A DNA stretch of 64,000 nucleotides from NCBI GenBank assembly GCA_900552495.1, contig URZY01000008.1:13622-77621 (forward strand), written 5' to 3'. The notes below the pieces were generated by a model that saw nothing but the letters and a program-made list of their open reading frames with translations, did not search any database and had not been told where the DNA came from. Positions 57,965 through 64,000 of this stretch are shown piece by piece (position 1 is the stretch's first letter; the number at the start of each line of letters is the position of its first letter). Both the position numbers and the translations under genes were made by a program. The DNA comes from an uncultured Mycoplasmatota bacterium (GTDB lineage: Bacteria; Bacillota_I; Bacilli_A; RF39; UBA660).

Positions 57965-58681
57965 TTATTTTTGTCTTAAACTATATACTTTAGTTACTTC
58001 TTTAGGAGTAAGTTTTCTAAATTGTCCTGATTGTAAATCTTTAACATCAAAGAAAGCTTCTCTTTCACGCTTTAGTTTTATTACTTCATGTCCTATAGTT
58101 TTAAACATTTTCTTCACTTGATGATTTTTTCCTTCGTGAATAGTTATTTGAACCATACATGTATTAGTTTTTGAATCAACTTTTTTTAGTTTAACACGTG
58201 AGGCTTTTACTATTTCGCCCTCTATTTCAATACCATCTTTTAATTTATTAATTTGTTCACCTTTAATAATCCCCTCTAATTTGGCCATATAAACCTTGTC
58301 TATCTCACTAGTTGGGTGCATTAAGATGTTAGCAAAATCACCATCATTTGTAAGTAATAGGACTCCTGTAGTATCATAATCCAAACGCCCAACAGGATAA
58401 ATTCTTGCGGTAGTTGGAATTAATTCGACAACAGTTTTTCGATTTTTATCATCAGAGGTTGTTGTTACAACACCTCGAGGTTTATTTAGTAAATAATATT
58501 CTTTTACTTCCTTTTCTATTAACTCATTATTAACTTCTATGCGGTCTTTTTCTGATACTTTAGTACCTAGTTCTGTTGTAATTTGACCATTTACTTTAAC
58601 TTTTCCAGTAGTTATTAATTCTTCGGCTTTTCGCCTAGAAGCAATACCTGCTTGAGCTATAACTTTTTGTAATCTCTCCAT
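57965..58681 (-). CDS. rluB: 23S rRNA pseudouridine synthase (RluB family)
   Basis: The 238-residue protein has an N-terminal S4 domain (LQKVIAQAGIASRRKAEELI) and the catalytic motif PVGRLDYDTTGVLLLTNDG with its Asp (about residue 104). The family C-terminal stretch is GKNHQVKKMFKTIGH. It probably modifies U2605-equivalent of 23S rRNA. ATG 58681 fits GAGGTGA upstream; GTG 58690 is less likely. It is a second RsuA/RluB-type paralogue besides 31020. Confidence 0.9.
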   Translation of the reverse strand: MERLQKVIAQAGIASRRKAEELITTGKVKVNGQITTELGTKVSEKDRIEVNNELIEKEVKEYYLLNKPRGVVTTTSDDKNRKTVVELIPTTARIYPVGRLDYDTTGVLLLTNDGDFANILMHPTSEIDKVYMAKLEGIIKGEQINKLKDGIEIEGEIVKASRVKLKKVDSKTNTCMVQITIHEGKNHQVKKMFKTIGHEVIKLKREREAFFDVKDLQSGQFRKLTPKEVTKVYSLRQK

Positions 58682-58830
58682 ATAAGTCACCTCTTTTTTC
58701 TTTTTACATGGGTATAAACCGTTTTTATTTTAACATAGTTTTAGACATTTTACATTAAAAAATATTTTTATTAAGTATTTATACATTAGATAAAGTCATT
58801 TAACCGTGTTACTGAGTTATGCAAAATTTT

Positions 58831-59589
58831 TTATTTAGATATTTTTTTAACGAAAGGAATAATTGGTTCAGCAATAAATTCTTGGGGATTAGCCATACTA
58901 GTAATTATCTGTTGAGCTATTTCGTCTAAATCAGTTGGAATGTTGCCCCTTTTTATTTCATTAAGAACTTGTTGATACGAGCTGTTCCGGTGATAAAGGC
59001 GCTCTAAAACTAAAAGATTATGCATAAAAATATCCGCTTTAGAATCAATTTCTTGAACTGTATCATAGTAGTCAGTTAAGCCAAAACCCATTACATCAAT
59101 AGGATAACCGGCCACATTAGTATTATCAATGTCACAAAATTTAGGTTGCATTGTTTTTTGGTTAATTAAGATATTATCAGCTGTTACGTCACCATAAGTT
59201 ATATCAAGACTCGCAAAATAATCAAGTTGCTCTTTGGTCCTAGATAAGCAAGTTATGAGTTCCTCTTTGGTTAAAAGACTGTCAAGAAGAGAAAGATCAT
59301 CCGGATCATAACTTTCTTCATAACCGATTAAAATGCCATTATATTCTAAAGTACTTAATGGCTTGACCATGTTAGCAATATCATGTTGGTAGTAATATAA
59401 AATCTTTTTGAATTTATTATCAGACATTTGGTCTGGAATATCAGTACCAGGAAAAACAAAAATTTTATATAAAGACTTGGCATTGGTTGGTCTACAAATT
59501 ATGGCTTCGCCACCATAATCAAATAAATTATCTTCAATCAATAAATCAAGAGTGGCAGTAGATAATTTTTTATTTGGTAATCTTTTCAT
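58831..59589 (-). CDS. protein-kinase-fold protein
   Basis: The 252-residue protein carries the catalytic-loop pattern of kinases, TYGDVTADNILIN (D-x4-N, about residue 136) where classical enzymes read HRD-x4-N, then KFCDIDN in place of DFG. A Gly-containing N-terminal loop (FDYGGEAIICRP) and YKIFVFPG, possibly the ATP-anchoring Lys, precede it. It is compact and has no TM or PASTA domains. It could be an active Ser/Thr or small-molecule kinase, or a pseudokinase. It stands alone, with 140 bases of featureless AT-rich DNA before rluB. Confidence 0.65.
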   Translation of the reverse strand: MKRLPNKKLSTATLDLLIEDNLFDYGGEAIICRPTNAKSLYKIFVFPGTDIPDQMSDNKFKKILYYYQHDIANMVKPLSTLEYNGILIGYEESYDPDDLSLLDSLLTKEELITCLSRTKEQLDYFASLDITYGDVTADNILINQKTMQPKFCDIDNTNVAGYPIDVMGFGLTDYYDTVQEIDSKADIFMHNLLVLERLYHRNSSYQQVLNEIKRGNIPTDLDEIAQQIITSMANPQEFIAEPIIPFVKKISK

Positions 59590-59654
59590 AGAAACTCCTT
59601 GTAGTTTAGGGATTTGCAGTTTCTTATTATAACAATAAGTGATTGTTTTTTCAA

Positions 59655-59682
59655 TAAAAAAAGACCAACGAGTTTGGTCTTA
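59655..59682 (-). terminator. terminator adjoining the aminopeptidase stop codon
   Basis: AGACCAA, loop ACTCG, TTGGTCT plus seven T on the minus strand, directly after the TAA. Confidence 0.8.
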
Positions 59683-60786
59683 GTTTTCATAATTTAAAAC
59701 TTTTAATTCTTCAAGAACAAATTTTCCATTTTTTCTAATTAAAACATCATCAAAATAGATTTCGCCACCACCGAATTCTTCACGTTGAATTAAAACCATA
59801 TCCCAATGAATACTTGAAATATTTCCATTATCACAATCGGCATAACATCTTCCAGGTGTAAAATGAAGACTACCTAATATTTTTTCATCATATAAAATAT
59901 CTCCCATCGGATATAGTATTTTAGGATTGAAACCTAAGGAAAATTCACCAACATATCTTGCGCCTTCATCAGTGTCAAAGATTTCGTTTAAAGTCTTATC
60001 GTCTTCATCACAGGTAGCTTTAATAATCTTGCCATTTTCGAAGGTTAAGGATACGTGATTGTAGACACGACCTTGATATGGACTTGGAGTATTATATGTT
60101 ATAACTCCATTAACACTGTCTTTAATTGGTGCAGAATATAATTCTCCGTCTGGAATATTTTTTTCACCTGTACAAGGAATGGCGGGCATATCTTTTATTG
60201 AGAAAGTAATATCTGTTCCTGGAGAAACGATCCTTACTTTATCTGTTTTTTCCATTAATTTCTTTAGTGGTGCTATATCTTTACTCATTTGACGATAATC
60301 GACGGTCATAACGTCTAGGGCAAATTCATTAAATTCTGCTGTTGTCATATGGGCTTTATAAGCGTCTAAATCAGTTGGATAATTTAGTAAAGTCCAGCGT
60401 CTTTCATTAATTCTAATATCATCTAAATCTTGTGTCATTGCGCCTAGTTTTCTTTTCATTTCAACTGGGACATTTTTACTTTCATAATCGTTTATCGAAG
60501 AACAAATAGAAATAAAGGCATCATAGTTGTCAACTTCAAATTGTTTAATATTCTTTAAATGTTCTAATCTAGCATCAGTATTTTTTTCAGCCAAGCGAGC
60601 ATTTAATCTTGGATCATATAAATTCAAGGACATAATAGCCCCTACTTTTTGTGCTTCTTTGATTAATTCTTCAACTAGTGGTGTAGCTTCTTTTGTAAAG
60701 TTAACAATAACTTTATCATTTTCTTGTAAAGTTAAGGAATAATTAACAATTGTTGAAGCTAAGGTATTTAATTTTTTTGTATTCAT
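59680..60786 (-). CDS. M29-family metal-dependent aminopeptidase
   Basis: The 368-residue enzyme is of the thermophilic aminopeptidase (AmpS/PepS) type. The signature CTGEKNIPDGELYSAP (about 205) carries metal-ligand Glu residues. The C-terminal half has ARYVGEFSLGFNP, ILGSLHFTPGRCYAD and SIHWDMVLI with further ligands. The cytoplasmic enzyme trims N-terminal residues from peptides. I start at ATG 60786 (MNTKKLNTL), preceded by AGGTGA. It is divergent from the 96-residue gene at 60839. Confidence 0.9.
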   Translation of the reverse strand: MNTKKLNTLASTIVNYSLTLQENDKVIVNFTKEATPLVEELIKEAQKVGAIMSLNLYDPRLNARLAEKNTDARLEHLKNIKQFEVDNYDAFISICSSINDYESKNVPVEMKRKLGAMTQDLDDIRINERRWTLLNYPTDLDAYKAHMTTAEFNEFALDVMTVDYRQMSKDIAPLKKLMEKTDKVRIVSPGTDITFSIKDMPAIPCTGEKNIPDGELYSAPIKDSVNGVITYNTPSPYQGRVYNHVSLTFENGKIIKATCDEDDKTLNEIFDTDEGARYVGEFSLGFNPKILYPMGDILYDEKILGSLHFTPGRCYADCDNGNISSIHWDMVLIQREEFGGGEIYFDDVLIRKNGKFVLEELKVLNYEN

Positions 60787-60838
60787 ATTTTCACCTGTTC
60801 TTTCTTTTTTCATAAATTATTATAAAGGAGTTGAGTTT

Positions 60839-61129
60839 ATGTATCCTTACAATTATATTATACCAAATAATTCCAGTACTATGTATAGAAATACAAATAG
60901 TTTACAACAAAGTGGCTATCCATATGCAGTAAATGGCCAAGGCGCTGAAGATGAGCGTTTCTTTTGGGCACCTTTTGTTGTTGGTGGATTAGCAGGAACA
61001 GCACTTGGCTTTGGAATTGCTAATAACAATCAAATAAATAGACCACCTTGCTGTATGCAACCAATGCCAATGCCTTATTACCCACAACAATATTCTAGTT
61101 TTAATAGTACTAATAGTTTTTATTATTAA
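60839..61129 (+). CDS. small Tyr/Pro/Asn-rich protein with one membrane segment
   Basis: The 96-residue protein has an Asn/Ser/Tyr-rich N-terminus, a hydrophobic glycine-rich middle (FFWAPFVVGGLAGTALGFGIA) and a tail with CC and repeated PMP/YY stretches. The composition resembles Bacillus spore-coat or YjcZ-neighbour small proteins, but no family can be named. AAAGGAG precedes the ATG. Only 52 bases separate it from the divergent aminopeptidase start. Confidence 0.7.
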   Translation: MYPYNYIIPNNSSTMYRNTNSLQQSGYPYAVNGQGAEDERFFWAPFVVGGLAGTALGFGIANNNQINRPPCCMQPMPMPYYPQQYSSFNSTNSFYY

Positions 61130-61149
61130 AGTCTTCGGACTTTTTTTAT
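61128..61149 (+). terminator. UUCG-loop terminator
   Basis: AAAGTC, loop TTCG, GACTTT followed by T run. It overlaps the stop codon of the convergent kinase gene. Confidence 0.85.
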
Positions 61150-62324
61150 TTAGGTAAAGATATTTTAATGGTAGTGCCAATATTTTCTTCTGAAGTAATT
61201 TTAAAAGTACCAGAATGAAGTTCAATTACCTCTTTTGAGTACGCTAGACCAAGACCAGTACCATTGGCTTTAGTAGTGAAAAAGAGTTCAGAAACACGAT
61301 TTAGGGTTTCAGCATTCATCCCAATACCATTATCTTTAATATCAATATCTACTTTATGTTTTTTATCTTTGATAGTGACAATGGTTTTTAATGGGAGTAA
61401 TTCTTGTTTAGCTTCAACAGTATTTTTTAAAAGATTAATAAAAACTTGTTTTAGTTTATTGTAATCTCCTAATATGTATATTTCTTCTTTACAAGTAACA
61501 GAAAGGGTTGCTTTATTAAGTTTGAATAAAGGTTCAAGTAGTTCTTTAATATCTTCAAATAAGTAAGCTAAATCCATTTCTTCCTTGTCAACTTTTTTTA
61601 ATTTGCCATAATTGGAGAATTCATCGATTATATTTTTAGAACGGGTAATTTCACTTTTTAAAATGGAAATATACTTGGTAGCTTTGGTAGTATTTTTTAG
61701 ATCAAACATTTCTAAATAGCCATTACAAACGGCTATAGGATTTTTTAATTCATGTGTTAACTTAGATATCGACGAGCGAAGTAATTTTTCGCGATTTAAT
61801 TCTTGTAGAACAGAATTTAAGTCAACTATTCTTGAACCATTAGTGATAAAAATAATTTCTAGATAAGAAAATAAAATAAAAATAAATTCAGCTAAAACAA
61901 TGTCTATATTTAACGTATGGCTAAGATAAGCCATAAAAAGTAATTCAAGGATTGATACTGATAATAATTTATAACGTTCCCTTTTTAGTGTCGTATAAAT
62001 AAATATATATATTAAATATTTTATTCCTATAATTGAAGTTGGGATATCTAATAATAAAATGGAAATGATACTGATAACTAGGGCTGTCTTATAATTTTTT
62101 CGTCTTAAAGAAATAATTAATGGTATACTGTAAAAAATACTTGTATAGAGATAATCATTAGTAAAACGAAATAATAAAAGTAAAGAGGCATATAAAGAAA
62201 ATTCTAAAAGAAGTGTTTTTTCTTTTATTTCTAGAGTTTTTACATAAGTAAGGTAATTTTGATATAAACTTATAGGAAAAAAAAGACAAATACTTATAAG
62301 TAGAATGTTATTTATCGTTAACAT
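61146..62324 (-). CDS. sensor histidine kinase (orphan)
   Basis: The 392-residue protein has about six TM helices in the first 180 residues, then the dimerisation/phospho-acceptor helix SKLTHELKNPIAVCNGYLEM (His near 191). The ATPase domain has N-box VFINLLKNTVEAKQ, G1 DNGIGMN and G2 GTGLGLAYSKEV. The multi-TM sensor without an extracellular domain and the HELKNP motif resemble KinB-type sporulation kinases. No response regulator lies nearby. The signal is unknown; an intramembrane cue is likely. Confidence 0.9.
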   Translation of the reverse strand: MLTINNILLISICLFFPISLYQNYLTYVKTLEIKEKTLLLEFSLYASLLLLFRFTNDYLYTSIFYSIPLIISLRRKNYKTALVISIISILLLDIPTSIIGIKYLIYIFIYTTLKRERYKLLSVSILELLFMAYLSHTLNIDIVLAEFIFILFSYLEIIFITNGSRIVDLNSVLQELNREKLLRSSISKLTHELKNPIAVCNGYLEMFDLKNTTKATKYISILKSEITRSKNIIDEFSNYGKLKKVDKEEMDLAYLFEDIKELLEPLFKLNKATLSVTCKEEIYILGDYNKLKQVFINLLKNTVEAKQELLPLKTIVTIKDKKHKVDIDIKDNGIGMNAETLNRVSELFFTTKANGTGLGLAYSKEVIELHSGTFKITSEENIGTTIKISLPK

Positions 62325-62379
62325 ATAATCACCATCATAAGTATAGTTCTTTTAAGAGTCGCTTTTTGTCGAAAAAAGA

Positions 62380-62410
62380 AAAATAATGACATTTACTGTC
62401 ATTATTTAAT
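62380..62410 (-). terminator. terminator containing the stop codon of the IIB-like gene
   Basis: AAATAATGACA, loop GTAAA, TGTCATTATTT then T-rich sequence on the minus strand. The TAA stop is in the 5' arm. Confidence 0.85.
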
Positions 62411-62707
62411 TTCATCGATGTATTTTTTTAGTTGTTTTGATTCAGAGCCTAAGATAATTTTTAATTGATTATCTATCTCAACAATACCTTTAGCTCCTAA
62501 TTTTTGAATTCCTTCTTTATTGGCTTTGGAAACATCTTTTAATGTTACCTTAAATCTGGATAGATTTGATTCTGTACTAATAATATTGTCCTTTCCGCCA
62601 AGTAATTCAACTAATTTATTGAAATCTAAATCGGCATCCTTCTTTGTTGCCTTTAGAATGGCTAGTAATACAATTAGTAAGATTACTGCTAAAATTACAT
62701 ATTCCAT
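62402..62707 (-). CDS. membrane-anchored PTS IIB-like protein lacking the phospho-cysteine
   Basis: The 101-residue protein has an N-terminal TM helix (residues 3-20) and then a domain matching the glucose-type PTS EIIB fold: FNKLVELLGGKDNI, SRFKVTLKDVSKANKEGIQK, GAKGIVEIDNQLKIILG. In transport proteins the second strand reads xxCxTRLR with a phosphorylated Cys. Here it is ESNLSRFK, with Asn in place of Cys. It cannot accept a phosphoryl group in the usual way, so a structural or sensory role is likely (inference). GGTGATAATTT precedes ATG 62707. Confidence 0.8.
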   Translation of the reverse strand: MEYVILAVILLIVLLAILKATKKDADLDFNKLVELLGGKDNIISTESNLSRFKVTLKDVSKANKEGIQKLGAKGIVEIDNQLKIILGSESKQLKKYIDEIK

Positions 62708-62756
62708 AAATTATCACCATATTAATTATATAATACTTTTTTTGAAAAGAAAAGAA

Positions 62757-62779
62757 GTTAATGTTAATTAACTCCTTTT
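62757..62779 (-). terminator. possible terminator after the low-complexity surface protein
   Basis: AGTTAAT, loop TAAC, ATTAACT with T-rich sequence on both sides. Confidence 0.55.
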
Positions 62780-62786
62780 ATAACTT

Positions 62787-64000
62787 TTATACCATGTTTG
62801 GATTTGAACTGCTGTTTGTAGCTTCATAAGGTTCAATTGGCTCTTCTTGATATGCATATTCATCGGTTGGATTTAGATAGTCTCTTTCATCTGAGTCTTC
62901 TCCTAAATATTCTATATCATAATCATCAGTATCTTCCCAAGACTCAATTTCAAGTTCATCTTCATTTTCTTGCTCGCTATTTTCTTTTTTATCAAGATAA
63001 GCTTTTGTTCCGATTCCAGCGACTGCTGCTGCCCCTAATCCAGCCATTATTGGTATAGTACTTTTCTTATTAGTTGTCGTAATTTCTGATGTAATTGGTG
63101 TTGATAATGTTGGGATTTCTACGTAATCACTATTTCCGAATAGTTCTGATAACGAGTCTGAAACAGTTTCTTCTGATAATTCTGAAGAATTAGCATTTGG
63201 ATCTTGTGGGTTATTGGCTTCACCTGTATAGCCATTTTTTCCGTAACCGCCACCGCCACTATTTCCGTTGTTTCCGTTGGTTCCAGTGTTTCCTCCATTT
63301 TCATTGCTTCCACCATTTTCAGAATTTCCATCATTTCCATCATTCTCTCCAGTAGTTGAATCTTCATCAGGATTTAGCTTATTATTTGTATTTTCATCAG
63401 CTTGGTCTTTTGAATCATCAGTTTTTGTATCCGATGGCTTATCTGATTTTTGTGTATTGTTATCTTGTTCTGTTGATGTTGGTATCTGTGAAGATTGATT
63501 TTGATTGTTTCCTTGATCTGATGATCCAGTGTTTCCATTTGTTCCTATATATGGTGAATTACTACTTGAGCCACTGCTAGAGTTCGAATTTCCTCCTGGA
63601 TATGAGGCTGGAGACCCTGTATCACTAGGATAATTGCTAGAATCAGTCATTCCTGTTCCGCCACTGCTATCTCCGCCTGGAACAGTGTCTGGTATTGGTG
63701 TAACTGGTATAGAACCATTACCACCATTTAAACCATTTAATGCTAAAATACCCGCTCCTGCTCCGGCAGTGGTAACAAATGGATGGCGCTTATAAAATGG
63801 TTTTTTCTTTTCAGTTGCTGAATTTTGAGAATCGTCGGTGTCTACTCCATTTCGTTTTTGATATGCTTCGAATTCGGCATCCGGTGTTTGCGCTAAAGCT
63901 GAGTCATTTGGTCCAGTTGGTAAAGTATCATTTATTCCGTTGCGCTTTTGATAAGCTTCAAATTCAGCATCTGGTGTATTGGCTAGTGCCGAATCAACGG
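62787..64000 (-). CDS. low-complexity repeat membrane protein (N-terminus outside window)
   Basis: The frame is open from the window edge to 62787, about 403 codons; an internal ATG at 63650 is probably not the start. The visible N-terminal part holds 30-residue repeats (DSALANTPDAEFEAYQKRNG, then ten variable residues). A basic stretch and a hydrophobic segment (PFVTTAGAGAGILALNGLNG) follow. About 150 residues are almost entirely Ser, Asn, Gly, Asp, Thr and Gln. A second hydrophobic helix (IPIMAGLGAAAVAGIGT) and an acidic tail end it. It is probably a surface-exposed protein with a flexible spacer. No enzymatic domain is visible. Its base composition, with long G/T-rich stretches, differs from its neighbours because of the Gly/Ser codons. 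Confidence 0.75.
   Translation of the reverse strand, partial: VDSALANTPDAEFEAYQKRNGINDTLPTGPNDSALAQTPDAEFEAYQKRNGVDTDDSQNSATEKKKPFYKRHPFVTTAGAGAGILALNGLNGGNGSIPVTPIPDTVPGGDSSGGTGMTDSSNYPSDTGSPASYPGGNSNSSSGSSSNSPYIGTNGNTGSSDQGNNQNQSSQIPTSTEQDNNTQKSDKPSDTKTDDSKDQADENTNNKLNPDEDSTTGENDGNDGNSENGGSNENGGNTGTNGNNGNSGGGGYGKNGYTGEANNPQDPNANSSELSEETVSDSLSELFGNSDYVEIPTLSTPITSEITTTNKKSTIPIMAGLGAAAVAGIGTKAYLDKKENSEQENEDELEIESWEDTDDYDIEYLGEDSDERDYLNPTDEYAYQEEPIEPYEATNSSSNPNMV
63846..63995 (-). repeat. 90-bp tandem repeat in the low-complexity protein gene
   Basis: Two units are visible (63906-63995 complete, 63846-63905 partial), each coding DSALAxTPDAEFEAYQKRNG. The array probably continues past the window edge. 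Units differ at silent sites, so the repeat is not brand new. Confidence 0.85.

Noticed and set aside
63119..63580. Alternative frames of 74-82 codons within the low-complexity protein gene
   Set aside because: They arise from the repetitive Gly/Ser/Asn codons read out of frame and have no start signals.
1..64000. CRISPR arrays, tRNA or rRNA genes
   Set aside because: I saw no short regularly spaced repeats with unique spacers and no tRNA cloverleaf or rRNA-like sequence in the gaps.

Overview
The window is AT-rich chromosomal DNA, almost all of it coding and mostly on the minus strand. It fits a low-GC Bacillota/Bacilli-type bacterium, probably an uncultured gut lineage near RF39 or the Mollicutes-related Bacilli; that placement is inference. 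Supporting signs are PolC-type replicase, an RsuA/RluB pair, MntP, and a Bacillus-like order of information genes (polC ... rimP-like, nusA, ylxR, infB, rbfA; and rpsO, pnp, ylxY-like). TGA acts as a stop: rsuA and the ABC ATPase both end in TGA, so this is the ordinary bacterial code. Intrinsic terminators are abundant and often contain the stop codon of the gene they end.

Region 1 (1-8,700) is the unusual part. A competence operon, comEA-comEC, enters from the right, but comEC breaks inside its C-terminal metallo-beta-lactamase domain and runs in frame into the 3' end of a dinD-like gene. Three more partial comEC 3' ends lie downstream in the same orientation. Between them are a 2H phosphoesterase, decayed DUF1016 (YhcG-type nuclease) genes, dinD 3' ends and a duplicated membrane-anchored protein. 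A segment of about 2.25 kb is present twice as an apparently perfect direct repeat (815-3066 and 4261-6512, offset 3446). The locus looks like a recombination hotspot in the 3' half of comEC that collects cargo genes. It carries no transposase or integrase.

Region 2 (8,700-23,200): DHH phosphoesterase, FtsW-type flippase/polymerase, a YjcZ-like miniprotein, a HExxH protein, peptide deformylase, an M3-like peptidase, a short SMC, a lipoprotein, a degenerate deacetylase in the ylxY position, pnp, rpsO and a CPBP protease.

Region 3 (23,200-39,500): dxs; a CaCA exchanger behind a probable yybP-ykoY manganese riboswitch, with mntP close by; Nudix, ybaK, ABC-F, rsuA, Ppx/GppA-like, an FtsX-type ABC exporter, patatin, a VUT-like transporter and a frameshifted glycosyltransferase.

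Region 4 (39,500-54,600): rbfA, infB, ylxR, nusA and a one-domain RimP-like gene behind a clear promoter and leader hairpin; a transglutaminase-like surface protein; DUF1292; a second CaCA exchanger; a J-domain/TM/LysM protein; a VanY-TruB fusion; and polC.

Region 5 (54,600-64,000): hypothetical and tail-anchored proteins, ferredoxin, glycosyltransferase, rluB, kinase-like protein, M29 aminopeptidase, an orphan histidine kinase, a PTS IIB-like protein without its cysteine, and a large low-complexity repeat protein that leaves the window.
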